A DNA stretch of 64,000 nucleotides, from the NCBI GenBank assembly GCA_036274895.1, contig DASUEU010000004.1, positions 62,001 through 126,000 of the forward strand. Direction: 5' to 3'. Of this stretch, positions 28,481 through 36,484 are shown piece after piece. A model generated the notes under the pieces. The model made no database searches and was not told the origin of the DNA. It saw nothing but the letters and a program-made list of their open reading frames with translations. Source of the DNA: CALMKX01 sp036274895. Lineage in GTDB: Bacteria > Acidobacteriota > Thermoanaerobaculia > Multivoradales > SZUA-115. The translations under genes were made by a program, and so were the position numbers. Position 1 is the first letter of the stretch. Every line of letters starts with the position of its first letter.

Positions 28481-28511
28481 CGGCTCTGCCGAGCCCGGCT
28501 CGGCAGAGCCG
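28481..28511. repeat. 15-bp-arm palindrome downstream of the VR (DGR hairpin/cruciform candidate)
   Basis: CGGCTCTGCCGAGCC (28481-28495) and its exact reverse complement (28497-28511) flank a single C. It lies 60 nt beyond the target stop and before the avd gene. In the Bordetella phage DGR, a hairpin/cruciform shortly after the VR is needed for efficient target recognition, which makes this the likely counterpart. Confidence 0.7.
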
Positions 28512-28547
28512 GATCGCTCGGAGTCGGCCAATCGAGCACGCCAGGAG

Positions 28548-28829
28548 ATGCCCATCTTTACGCGCACTTTCGACCTGCTGACCTGGCTCCTGCCGATCAG
28601 CAACCATTTCCCGCGCGCGCACCGGCACTCCGTGACCCGGCGGTTGCTCGACGCAGCCTTCGACCTGCGAGAGCGGTTGGAGGAAGCGAATCTGCGCCGC
28701 GGTGTGGCGCGGCTCACCAGCCTCAACCAGGCGGATGAAGCGTTGGCCCGCCTGCGGCTCTACCTGCGGCTCGGCCACCGCTGGGGCGCTCCAGGAGTTC
28801 TGCATCTCGCTCTTCCCGGAGCTCGTTGA
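28548..28829 (+). pseudogene. avd: Truncated DGR accessory variability protein (bAvd-like)
   Basis: The reading frame encodes 93 residues, starting MPIFTRTFDLLTWLLPISNH, the characteristic start of bacterial Avd proteins. The helical-bundle pattern RHSVTRRLLDAAFDLRERL, RRGVARLTSLNQADEALARLRLYLRLGHRWG follows. Family members continue with a segment like LSPGQYEHV and a last helix, to about 115-120 residues. Here similarity stops near nt 28789 and about 13 unrelated residues precede a stop. Avd is a pentameric, basic four-helix bundle that binds the DGR reverse transcriptase. An upstream in-frame ATG at 28452 would translate the palindrome and is not chosen. The gene is inferred to be broken and non-functional. 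Confidence 0.7.
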
Positions 28830-29040
28830 CGAGGGCCGAAACGTCGATTTCCAGGACCGCGCCCCGCGCTGCGGCGAGTCGCTGGCGCCGCCGCTGTCCT
28901 ACTCGTGCGAGGTCGGCCAGGTGGGCGCTGAGCAAGACCTGGCCGTGGCTCATGGTGGTTCGCGAGCGGGGAGGCTAGGACAGGAGGGCCGACACGTTGG
29001 GCGGCCCCTACAGGATCCCCCATTTGCTACCATCCCCCCG
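28790..29040. other. Non-coding junction after truncated avd
   Basis: No recognised gene occupies this stretch. The first 164 nt keep an open frame on the minus strand (28953 leftward, MSHGQVLLSAHLADLARV...) that looks protein-like but matches no family I can name; it may be a fragment joined to avd by a deletion. Repeat copy E lies at 28986-29011, and TACCAT (29028-29033) is a possible -10 for the next gene. No reverse transcriptase motif (such as YxDD) and no adenine-rich template repeat is visible. Confidence 0.5.
28986..29011 (-). repeat. Single GTAGGGGC hairpin element (copy E)
   Basis: In minus orientation it starts GTAGGGGC and ends GGCCC, with stem GGGCCGCC/GTCGGCCC (one mismatch) and loop CAAC. 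It is the only unpaired copy in the window and sits at the edge of the broken DGR locus. Confidence 0.6.
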
Positions 29041-29829
29041 ATGGTCGAGCCCCTCGCAGACGAATGCCCCCGCTGCCTCGGCAAGGGCTGGGTGGTGGTT
29101 GCCGACGGCGGCGCGGGCACGGCGCGACCTTGTGAGTGCCGCCTCCAGGCGATGGGGCCGCGCCTGCTCGAGGCCTCCGGGATCCCGGCCCAGTACCGCG
29201 CCTGCTCCCTCGAGAGCTTCCGTTCCAGCCATCCCGACCCGGCCGCCCGTGACCAGCTGACCCGGGCCTTGGCCGAGAGCCGGGCTTACGTCGAGGGCTT
29301 CCTGCGCCCGGATGGGCGCTTCGGAGAGAGCGGGCTGATCTACGTGGGGCCGACCGGCGCGGGCAAGACCCATCTGGCCGCCGCGGTGGCCACGGCCCTG
29401 ATCGAGCGCTACCGGGTGCGCTGCCGCTTCGTCGAGTTCACCGCCCTGGTGCACGAGATCCAGTCGACCTTCTCGCCCAACGCCGGGGGCTCGAAGGGGG
29501 AGATCCTCGAGCCGGTGATGGAGGCCGAGCTGCTGGTGCTCGACGAGCTGGGGGCGCAGCGGCCCACACCCTGGGTGCAGGACCTGCTCTACCTGATCAT
29601 CAACACCCGCTACACCGAGCGCCGGCCGACGATCTTCACCACCAACTACCGCCTGGCCGAGGCCACCGCCGCCCGGCCCGGTGCTGGCGAGGCCGTGGAT
29701 ACCCTGGCCTATCGCCTGCCCGCCACCCTGGTCAGCCGTCTCTTCGAGATGGCCAAACCGATCCAGCTCGACGCCGTCTCGGACTACCGGCGCGAAGTGC
29801 GCAACGTCTCCTTCCGCACCGATCGATGA
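29041..29829 (+). CDS. DnaC/IstB-like AAA+ ATPase with N-terminal zinc finger
   Basis: The protein has 262 residues starting at ATG 29041; codons upstream belong to the junction region. Cys9/Cys12 (CPRCLGKGW) and Cys31/Cys33 (PCECR) form a short zinc finger like that of DnaI/DnaC helicase loaders. The ATPase core has Walker A GPTGAGKTHLAAA, Walker B LLVLDELGA, and sensor-1 TIFTTNYR. It probably loads the replicative helicase or has a related DNA-remodelling role; IstB is less likely because no transposase is adjacent. It overlaps the SpoIID gene by ATGA. Confidence 0.87.
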   Translation: MVEPLADECPRCLGKGWVVVADGGAGTARPCECRLQAMGPRLLEASGIPAQYRACSLESFRSSHPDPAARDQLTRALAESRAYVEGFLRPDGRFGESGLIYVGPTGAGKTHLAAAVATALIERYRVRCRFVEFTALVHEIQSTFSPNAGGSKGEILEPVMEAELLVLDELGAQRPTPWVQDLLYLIINTRYTERRPTIFTTNYRLAEATAARPGAGEAVDTLAYRLPATLVSRLFEMAKPIQLDAVSDYRREVRNVSFRTDR

Positions 29830-31733
29830 AGCCGGACCCTCGCGGCAGCCACGGCCGAGCCGGCGCCAGCCTGGCCCTCGCCCTGGTCCTCGCCGCCTGT
29901 AGCGCCGACCGGCCCCGGCCGGAGGCGGCGGTGGTGGTGGTGGAGCCGGCCCTGCCCTCGGTCCTGGCGCCCCGCCTCACCAGCCCGCCGCTCGGCGAGA
30001 TCGTTCTGCCCGACCTGCCGAAGCGCGCAACCGCGCCGGCCGCGGACCGACCTGCCGAACCGATCGGCGTGCGCATCGGCCTCGCCGGCGACCTCGCCGC
30101 GGTCACCTGGCCCTGCTGCACCCCGGGGCTGGCGGTCGAGTTGGCGAGCGAGCGCTTGCTCATCGAGGGCGCTTTCGAAGTAGTCCCCGAGAGTCCGGGC
30201 AAGGGCGGCTTCCACCACCGGCTGCAGGTCGCGGCGCTGCGCGACGAGGAGGCGGCCACCGACCTGGCGCGGCGGCTGGCGGCGGCGACCGGCCAGAGCG
30301 CGGAGGCCCACTACGACCCCAGCGTCGACCTCTACCGCGTGCGGGTGGGCCGCTTCGCCAGCCGTGCCGAGGCCGAAGCGCTCAAGAAGCGCGGCATCCC
30401 CGGCCTCGCCGCCGGCTTCCTGGTCGCCGAGCCGGCCCTGGGGCAGGAGGACGTCGGCCTCCTGCTGCGCCAGGGCTCCGAGGTCCGGCGGGTGGGCGGC
30501 AGGAGGTTGGTGCTGGTGCCTCCGGAGGGGCAAGCCCTCACCTGGCAAGGCCAGCGCTACCGGGGCCGCCTGGTCGTTCACCTCAACCCAAGAGGCAGCC
30601 TCAACGTGGTCAACGAGCTGCCTCTCGAGGGCTATTTGCGGGGGGTGGTGCCCAAGGAGCTGGGGCCGGAGGCCTATCCCCGCCTGGAGGCTCTGAAAGC
30701 CCAGGCGGTAGCGGCCCGCACCTACACGTTGCGCAACCTGGGCCTCTTCGAGCTCGAGGGCTACGACCTCTGCGCCACTCCCCGCTGCCAGGTCTACGGT
30801 GGTCTCGACGTCGAGCATCCGCTGTCCGATCGCGCCGTGGCGGAGACCGTCGACCAGGTGCTGATCTTCGACGGCCGGCCGATCGAGTCGTTCTACACGG
30901 CCAGCTGCGGGGGGCATACCGAGGACGTGAGGGTGGTCTTCCCGAACAAGCGGGCGGCCTATCTGCACGCGGTACCCTGCGTCGAAGCCGGAGAGGTACG
31001 CCTCGGGGGCTCACAACGCCCGGGTGCCCTCTTTCCGGCCGGGCTGGCCGAGGCCGTCGAGGCCGCAGAGAGCCGGGGTCAGCTCCAGCGCCAGGAGTTG
31101 ATCTACCTCTCCCGGCGCAGCGGTGGGCTGGTGGTGCTCGACCAGGGGATCGAGACGCGGCTGGCCCTGCCAGCCAAGGTGGCGACCTTCCGCCGCGACG
31201 GCGGGCGCCTGGTCGCCGGGGAGTTGCGCCTGGCCGCCGGCGACCGCCTGGTCGCCCTGCGTTCCGGTGCCCAGCTGCTGGCCCTGCTGCAAGAACAGGA
31301 AGCGGCGGCTTTCCCCCGCGACCGCGCCGCGTCGCTGCGCCTGTGGACCCGCACCAAGACCGAAGGGGAGCTGGCGGCACGGGTCTCCGATCGCTTTCCG
31401 GGCTTTCCCTTCCGCGGCTTCGAGGTGCTGGAACGCGGTGTCTCGGGACGGGTGGGCAAGCTGCGCCTGCTCGGGTTCGGGGGCAAGTCCGAGGTCGTGA
31501 CCGGGCTCGAGGTGCGCTTCCTCCTCGACCTGCCCGAGACCCTCTTCACCGTCGAGCGCGACAAGGGAGGCCGGGGCCGTCACAGCTGGGTGTTCAAGGG
31601 GCAGGGCTGGGGGCACGGCGTGGGGCTGTGCCAGACCGGGGCCTTCTCCATGGCCGGTCGTGGCGCGAGCTACCGGGACATCCTCGCTCACTACTACCGC
31701 AGCGCGCAGCTGGCTCGCGTGCGCCGGAGCTGA
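29826..31733 (+). CDS. SpoIID/LytB-domain lipoprotein with SPOR-like region
   Basis: The protein has 635 residues. The lipoprotein signal ends at Cys25 (ALVLAAC). A SPOR-like segment (about 120-200: HRLQVAALRDEEAATDLARRL ... YRVRVGRFASRAEAEAL) could bind denuded glycan. The SpoIID domain (about 255-370) contains NELPLEGYLRGVVPKELGP, ALKAQAVAARTYTLRN and SFYTASCGGHTEDV, and the C-terminus carries GQGWGHGVGLCQTGA. SpoIID proteins are lytic transglycosylases that cleave glycan strands lacking stem peptides. The organism need not sporulate; the family is common in non-sporulating phyla. The start is coupled to the ATPase gene by a 4-nt overlap. Confidence 0.9.
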   Translation: MKPDPRGSHGRAGASLALALVLAACSADRPRPEAAVVVVEPALPSVLAPRLTSPPLGEIVLPDLPKRATAPAADRPAEPIGVRIGLAGDLAAVTWPCCTPGLAVELASERLLIEGAFEVVPESPGKGGFHHRLQVAALRDEEAATDLARRLAAATGQSAEAHYDPSVDLYRVRVGRFASRAEAEALKKRGIPGLAAGFLVAEPALGQEDVGLLLRQGSEVRRVGGRRLVLVPPEGQALTWQGQRYRGRLVVHLNPRGSLNVVNELPLEGYLRGVVPKELGPEAYPRLEALKAQAVAARTYTLRNLGLFELEGYDLCATPRCQVYGGLDVEHPLSDRAVAETVDQVLIFDGRPIESFYTASCGGHTEDVRVVFPNKRAAYLHAVPCVEAGEVRLGGSQRPGALFPAGLAEAVEAAESRGQLQRQELIYLSRRSGGLVVLDQGIETRLALPAKVATFRRDGGRLVAGELRLAAGDRLVALRSGAQLLALLQEQEAAAFPRDRAASLRLWTRTKTEGELAARVSDRFPGFPFRGFEVLERGVSGRVGKLRLLGFGGKSEVVTGLEVRFLLDLPETLFTVERDKGGRGRHSWVFKGQGWGHGVGLCQTGAFSMAGRGASYRDILAHYYRSAQLARVRRS

Positions 31734-31762
31734 GCGGGAACGGTCCGCGGCCGGGAAACACC

Positions 31763-31768
31763 TATACT
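31763..31768 (+). promoter_or_regulatory. -10 element of the secreted protease gene
   Basis: TATACT lies 49 nt before the ATG at 31818; a recognisable -35 is lacking. The GAGGAG ribosome-binding site (31803-31808) is strong. Confidence 0.35.
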
Positions 31769-31817
31769 GTAGAAGCTCGAGACCCACCACGACACGTCCT
31801 TCGAGGAGACTCCCGAC

Positions 31818-33605
31818 ATGAGAGCCACCTTCCTGATCCGCGCTTCCCTGCTCGTAGCGACCCTCCTGATCCCGAGCCTGGCTCTCGCCCAGGAGGCTCC
31901 CTTGCGGGTGGGACCTCCTGCCGTCGAGACCGTGGCGATCCCCCCGCCCCTGCGCCTCGCCGAGCGCGCCGACGCCGCCCCCCTGGCCTCGCTGGCGCCG
32001 GCCCTCGAGCAGGAATCGGCCCGGCTCGCGGCCCTGGCCCTGCGTAACCGCCAGCGCCAGCTGCCGCTGCAGAACGGCATCGCGCGGGATCTGCCCCGCC
32101 TCGAGCGCCTGCGGATCCAGCCCGGCGCCGTCCAGCTGTCGCAGCGGGCGGCGGGTGGCCTGCTCGAGCGCACGGCCGAGGGTCGGCTGGTGTGGGGCAC
32201 CGAAGTGCGGGTAGCGGATGCCTGGCGCCTGCGCCTCCACCTCTCGGCGGTGGCTTTGCCGCCTGGCTCGCGGCTGTGGGTCTGGGGCGAGCAGGAGACG
32301 GTGGGCCCCTTCGGCCTCGAGCTCAAGGGCCCGGATGGCGACCTCTGGACGCCCTCGGTCGGCGGCAACGTCATCCGGCTGGAGGTCGAGATGCCGGCTT
32401 CGGGCGGTGAAGCCGGCTTCCTGGTCGACCGGGTGCTTCAGCTCTTCGAGCTGGATGCCACCGGCGCGGCCGTGACCGGCCAGTCGGTCGCCGGGGCTCC
32501 CTGTCTCGAGGACGTGCAGTGCATCAACAGCTCGGTCTTCGACGTGGTCGACCTCGCCCAGGCGGCCATCGCCCACATCCAGTTCATCGACGGTGGCTCG
32601 GGCTTCATCTGCTCGGGCGGTCTGCTCAACGACCAGGCGTCCTCCGGGATACCGTGGTTCCTGACCGCCAACCACTGCTTCGACAACCAGTCCGCGGCCT
32701 CGACCCTGGAGGCGTTTTTCGACTTCTTCTCGGCCACTTGCGACGGCGCGGCGCCGAGCCTCGGCTCCCTGCCGCGGGCCAGCGGTTCGACCCTGATGGC
32801 CACCGGCTCACTCGGCCTGGGCATGTCGGATTACACCTTCCTGCGCCTGTCGAGCGTGCCCGGCAATCGGGTCTTCCTGGGTTGGAACGCCAACACCGCG
32901 GTCACCACCAACGGCACCACCCTGCATCGCATCTCTCACCCCATGGGGTTGAAGCAGCACTATTCGCAGAACCACGTGGACACGGGCGCCATCACCTGCT
33001 CGGGAGCACCCCGGCCGACCTTCATCTATGCCACCTACGACACCGGCCTGGGCAACCGAGGCGGCACCTTCGGCGGCAGCTCGGGTTCGCCGTTGATTCG
33101 TGCCGGCGGTCAGGTGGTCGGTCAGCTGACCGGTGGCTGCGGCCCCAACCCCAGCGACGGCTGCGACTACGACAACGCCGACGTGGACGGCGCCTTCGCC
33201 TCGACCTTCCCCGCGGTCGAGCCCTTCCTCGCCGGCACCGGCACGGGCTGCGTCGCGAACGCCACGACCATGTGTCTGGTCAGCGATCGCTTCCAGATCG
33301 AGATCAACTTCAACTCCGGTCCGCCCCAGAACCTCGCCGGCGACGGCATGGTGGTGCCCCTGGGCTCGGACAACTCGGGCATGTTCTACTTCTTCGCCGC
33401 GGACAACTGGGAGATGCTGGTCAAAGTGCTCAACGCCTGCCCGCTCAACAACCGCTACTGGGTGTTCTTCGCGGCCACGACCAACGTCGGGTTCACCCTC
33501 ACGGTCACGGATACCGACAACGGCACCGCCAAGACCTACACCAACCCGATCGGCATGGCGGCGCTGCCGGTGCAGGACACCAACGCCTTCGCCACCTGTC
33601 CGTAG
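31818..33605 (+). CDS. Secreted trypsin-like (S1) serine protease with C-terminal beta domain
   Basis: The protein has 595 residues. Residues 1-24 are a signal peptide, followed by a propeptide and beta domain up to about 225. The protease domain has His286 in TANHC, Asp in SDYTFLRL and Ser422 in GGSSGSPL, with paired cysteines, as in lysyl endopeptidase-like enzymes. Residues about 470-595 form a separate beta-rich domain (LVSDRFQIEINF, NWEMLVKVLNACPLNNRYWVF, FTLTVTDTDNG) that recurs at the C-termini of secreted acidobacterial proteins, as far as I recall. It probably scavenges extracellular protein. Its own -10 and a strong ribosome-binding site suggest good expression. Confidence 0.92.
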   Translation: MRATFLIRASLLVATLLIPSLALAQEAPLRVGPPAVETVAIPPPLRLAERADAAPLASLAPALEQESARLAALALRNRQRQLPLQNGIARDLPRLERLRIQPGAVQLSQRAAGGLLERTAEGRLVWGTEVRVADAWRLRLHLSAVALPPGSRLWVWGEQETVGPFGLELKGPDGDLWTPSVGGNVIRLEVEMPASGGEAGFLVDRVLQLFELDATGAAVTGQSVAGAPCLEDVQCINSSVFDVVDLAQAAIAHIQFIDGGSGFICSGGLLNDQASSGIPWFLTANHCFDNQSAASTLEAFFDFFSATCDGAAPSLGSLPRASGSTLMATGSLGLGMSDYTFLRLSSVPGNRVFLGWNANTAVTTNGTTLHRISHPMGLKQHYSQNHVDTGAITCSGAPRPTFIYATYDTGLGNRGGTFGGSSGSPLIRAGGQVVGQLTGGCGPNPSDGCDYDNADVDGAFASTFPAVEPFLAGTGTGCVANATTMCLVSDRFQIEINFNSGPPQNLAGDGMVVPLGSDNSGMFYFFAADNWEMLVKVLNACPLNNRYWVFFAATTNVGFTLTVTDTDNGTAKTYTNPIGMAALPVQDTNAFATCP

Positions 33606-33624
33606 GGGAACGCCCGGGCGCGCG

Positions 33625-34383
33625 CTAGCGGCGGTCCTTCAAGAAGGGCAGCCGCGCGCGCGTCTCGGCCACGACGGCCGGGTCGACCTCGGCCAGCAGC
33701 ATGGTCTCGCCGCGGGATGCCGAGGCCAGCGTCTCGCCCATCGGGTCGACGATGCGGCTGTCGCCGACGTAGACCAGCCGCCCTCCCTCGCCCACCCGGT
33801 TCACCGCCACCACGTAAGCCTGGTTCTCGATCGCCCGCGCCGTGGCGAGGCTCACCCAGTGGTGGCGCCGGGTCTCGGGCCAGTTGGCCACCACCAGGTA
33901 GGCGTCCGTCTCCGGGGCCACGGCCCAGAATTCGTCCGCGAAGCGCAGGTCGTAGCAGACGAAGAGGGAGAAGCGTACGCCCTCGATCGAAACCGTCACC
34001 CGCTCGCTGCCGGCTTCGAAGTGATCCTGCTCGCCGGCGTAGGTGAAGGGGTGGAGCTTGGCGTAGCGGTGGAGCTCGCCGCCCGGGCCGGCCACCAGCA
34101 GGGTGTTGGTCGGCCGCTCGGCTCCGGGGGCCCGCTCGGGCAGCGAGCCCGCGAGCCAGCAGCCCAGGCGCCGGGCCTGGCGGACGAGGAAGTCCGTCGA
34201 AGGCCCCCCGGGCGGCTCGGCCGTACGCTCGGTCGCCATCGAGAAGCCGCAGGCGTACATCTCGGGCAGGGTGATCAGGCGGGCGCCGGCCGCGGCAGCC
34301 CGCTCGAGCCAAGGTGTGAGCCGGGCGAAGTTGCCCGGTGGGTCTTCCCACAGGATGTCGGTCTGGAGGGCGGCGACGCGCAT
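33625..34383 (-). CDS. Carbon-nitrogen hydrolase (omega-amidase, YafV/Nit2 type)
   Basis: The protein has 252 residues starting at ATG 34383 (MRVAALQTDILWEDP). The nitrilase triad is visible: Glu in TLPEMYACGF, Lys in AKLHPFTYAGEQDHF and Cys in LFVCYDLRFADEFW. The adjacent glutamine-transaminase-like gene makes omega-amidase the best call; it would hydrolyse alpha-ketoglutaramate or alpha-ketosuccinamate formed by the transaminase, pulling that reaction forward, for example in methionine salvage. The gap to the aminotransferase gene is 60 nt, same direction. Confidence 0.88.
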   Translation of the reverse strand: MRVAALQTDILWEDPPGNFARLTPWLERAAAAGARLITLPEMYACGFSMATERTAEPPGGPSTDFLVRQARRLGCWLAGSLPERAPGAERPTNTLLVAGPGGELHRYAKLHPFTYAGEQDHFEAGSERVTVSIEGVRFSLFVCYDLRFADEFWAVAPETDAYLVVANWPETRRHHWVSLATARAIENQAYVVAVNRVGEGGRLVYVGDSRIVDPMGETLASASRGETMLLAEVDPAVVAETRARLPFLKDRR

Positions 34384-34443
34384 GACGGGAGGATGGCCGA
34401 TCGGCAGGCGCCCTGGCAAGCCCTCCGTCGCCCGGGGCCGAGG

Positions 34444-35613
34444 CTAACCGAAGCTACGTCCAGCCCGCCAGGCCAGCAACCGTTCCACCGCCCGGTCGAT
34501 CGTCTCCTCGTCCTTGCAGAAGGCGAAGCGGAGCCAGGGGCGGCCGTGCTCTTTGTTGAGGTAGAAGGGGCTGGCCGGGATGGCGGCCACTCCGGCCTGC
34601 TCGGGCAGGAGCCGGGACAGCTCGAGGTCGTCGTCGAAGCCCAGGGGCCGGATGTCGGCGAGCACGAAGTAGGTGCCTTCCGGGGCCTGGACGCCGAACC
34701 CGGCTTCGGCGAGGCCGCGGCAGAGGCGGTCGCGCCGGCTGCGGTAGCGGGCGAGGTAGTCCTCGAAGTAGTCGTCGCCAGCGGCCAGGGCCTTGGCCAT
34801 CGCCACCTGGAAGGGAGTCGCCTGGCAGAAGATCACGAACTGATGGGCCGCCCGCAGGGCCTGCGTCAGCTCCGGGGGGCCGCAGCTCCAGCCGATCTTC
34901 CAGCCGGTCAGGCTGAAGGTCTTGCCGGCCGAGGAGATGGTCACTGTGCGCTCGCGCATCCCGGGCAGGGAGGCGAGAGGAAGGTGCTCCCCCTCGAAGA
35001 CCAGGTGCTCGTAGACCTCGTCCGAGACGGCGATCAGGTCGTGCCGGCAGCACAGCTGTGCTACCGCTTCCAACTCGTCGCGGGTGTGCACTCTGCCGGT
35101 GGGATTCTGCGGCGTGTTGAGCAGCAGCAGCCGGGTGCGGGGGGTGATCGCCGCCGCCAGCTCGGCCGGGTCGAAGCGGAAGCCCGGCTCGCGCAGGGTG
35201 ACGGCTCGCACGGTGGCCCCGGCCATCGCGGCCCCGGCCAGATAGGAGTCGTAGAAGGGCTCGAAGAGCACCACCTCGTCGCCGGGATCGCAGAAGGCCT
35301 GGAAGGTACAGAACAGGGCCTCGGTGGCGCCAGCGTAGACGGTGACCTCCGCCTCCGGGTCGAAGCTCTGGCCATAGAACCGCTTGCGCTGCGCGGCGAT
35401 GGCCTCGACCAGCTCGGGGAGGCCAAAGCTGCGGCTGTACTGGTTGCGCCCCGCGCGGATGGCCTCGACGGCGGCTTGCTTGACGAAGTCCGGGCCGTCG
35501 AAGTTGGGGGCTCCCTGGCCGAGGTTGATGGCCCCGAAGCGAGTGGCGAGCTGGTTGATTTCCGAGAAGATCGAGGTGCCGAAGCCGGCGACGCGGTGGG
35601 CGGGCCGGCTCAC
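34444..35613 (-). CDS. PLP-dependent class I aminotransferase (methionine/glutamine transaminase, YbdL-like)
   Basis: The protein has 389 residues of fold-type I. The PLP lysine is in SSAGKTFSLTGWKIGW; other markers are the substrate-side GQGAPNFDGPDF, the Asn motif NTPQNPTGRV and the Asp/Tyr motif AVSDEVYEHLVF. The C-terminal arginine is in PWLRFAFCK. The closest functional group is kynurenine aminotransferase/glutamine transaminase K/YbdL, which prefers methionine, glutamine and aromatic amino acids. The neighbouring omega-amidase supports this. Its start overlaps the HTH gene stop by 4 nt. Confidence 0.9.
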   Translation of the reverse strand: MSRPAHRVAGFGTSIFSEINQLATRFGAINLGQGAPNFDGPDFVKQAAVEAIRAGRNQYSRSFGLPELVEAIAAQRKRFYGQSFDPEAEVTVYAGATEALFCTFQAFCDPGDEVVLFEPFYDSYLAGAAMAGATVRAVTLREPGFRFDPAELAAAITPRTRLLLLNTPQNPTGRVHTRDELEAVAQLCCRHDLIAVSDEVYEHLVFEGEHLPLASLPGMRERTVTISSAGKTFSLTGWKIGWSCGPPELTQALRAAHQFVIFCQATPFQVAMAKALAAGDDYFEDYLARYRSRRDRLCRGLAEAGFGVQAPEGTYFVLADIRPLGFDDDLELSRLLPEQAGVAAIPASPFYLNKEHGRPWLRFAFCKDEETIDRAVERLLAWRAGRSFG

Positions 35614-36071
35614 GGGTAGTCGTCCAGCTCCTGGAAGGGCAAGCCGCAGGGGTAGAAGAGGTTGAAGACCGGCTGCTCGATTGCCTCGGCGAAGCCCAGG
35701 AAGAGCGGTCCGTATTTCTCGATCGGGGAGGTGCCCGTCTCGACCGTCTGGTACTCCTCGACGCTGATTCCCATGGCCTCGGCGATCTCTTGCGGAGCTT
35801 TGCCGCGCCGCTCGCGGTGCTGGCGGATCAGCTGCGCGGCCTGACCGGCCTTGCAGTCGGCGAAGCGCCCGCTCTCGGCGAGCAGGCGCGAGGTCGGAGT
35901 CTCGAGGGAGATGGCGATCTGTGCCAGGCGGTGGCCCCAGTCCTCGGCCGGCGTGGTGCCCGCTTCGATGTCCTGGTACTCGGCGGCCGGAATGCCCAGC
36001 CGGGTAGCGGTCTCCTCGACCGTCAGCCCCTTCTTCTCACGTTCTTTCCTGAGGACGTCGCCTTGCTTCAT
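35610..36071 (-). CDS. Protein with two tandem XRE-type HTH domains
   Basis: The protein has 153 residues. Residues 1-60 (GDVLRKEREKKGLTVEETATRLGIPAAEYQDIEAG) and 78-140 (IRQHRERRGKAPQEIAEAMGISVEEYQTVETG) are two similar Cro/CI-type helix-turn-helix units, probably an internal duplication. Each HTH is followed by an alpha-helical segment with an EDWG or EKYG turn. It is the first gene of the HTH-aminotransferase-amidase run (ATGA overlap), so it may regulate that operon, but the target is not shown. The C-terminal end (PCGLPFQELDDYP) is acidic. Confidence 0.82.
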   Translation of the reverse strand: MKQGDVLRKEREKKGLTVEETATRLGIPAAEYQDIEAGTTPAEDWGHRLAQIAISLETPTSRLLAESGRFADCKAGQAAQLIRQHRERRGKAPQEIAEAMGISVEEYQTVETGTSPIEKYGPLFLGFAEAIEQPVFNLFYPCGLPFQELDDYP

Positions 36072-36484
36072 GGGTCGGATCTCCCCTCCGGTTGGTGGGT
36101 CCCTCAGTGGCGGCGCCGGGCTTCGGCCGGTCGCCCGAAGGATACTCCCTAAGGATGCATTGCCACGCTCTGGCGTGACAGTGCACTATAGGAGAGATCG
36201 CCTTGCACACGCCTTGCTAGATAAGGGTCGCAACCCTGGTCTTCTCGGCAGGTCTCGGCTTCTGAATGAAGTTCTACCCATGAATTTTATGGGAAAGAGT
36301 GCGAAATATGGGTATCCCTGGCTATTCGAAAGGGATCTAGCTGGAGCAGTCGATGATCGAAGTGACTTTGAGTCTGAAGCCAACCGGGCCGGAGGGGCCG
36401 GCCCGGTCTGGAGCCTCGACAGGCTCGGAGAATTGCAGAACCACACCGTGACGAGGCGTTGACGTCAACCGAGGAGGTCCTACC
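36072..36484. other. 413-nt non-coding leader region with hairpins
   Basis: This stretch between the divergent HTH and haloperoxidase genes is visibly less GC-rich than its surroundings, and I see no credible gene in it. It holds a CTTCGG/CCGAAG stem (36121-36140), a 10-bp stem ACCGGGCCGG/CCGGCCCGGT (36383-36407), a 6-bp stem GAGCCT/AGGCTC (36411-36426) and a 12-bp palindrome just before the haloperoxidase ribosome-binding site. It could be a long regulated 5' UTR or hold a small RNA. Confidence 0.45.
36458..36469. promoter_or_regulatory. Perfect palindrome GTTGACGTCAAC before the haloperoxidase gene
   Basis: A 12-bp perfect palindrome ends one base before the GAGGAGGT ribosome-binding site (36471-36478). 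Its TTGAC/GTCAA half-sites are the same as those of the marR operator at 8382-8393, but two bases closer together. Bound protein would block elongation or translation rather than initiation. Confidence 0.45.

Noticed and set aside
28452..28547. Upstream ATG as start of avd
   Set aside because: It would translate the 15-bp-arm palindrome. Avd proteins begin at MPIF, matching 28548.
33133..35619. 828-codon plus-strand frame
   Set aside because: It begins inside the protease gene in another frame and runs antisense to the amidase and aminotransferase genes.
36186..36446. 86-codon minus-strand frame in the haloperoxidase leader
   Set aside because: No ribosome-binding site, no family pattern, and it is composed of hairpin sequence. 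Treated as non-coding.
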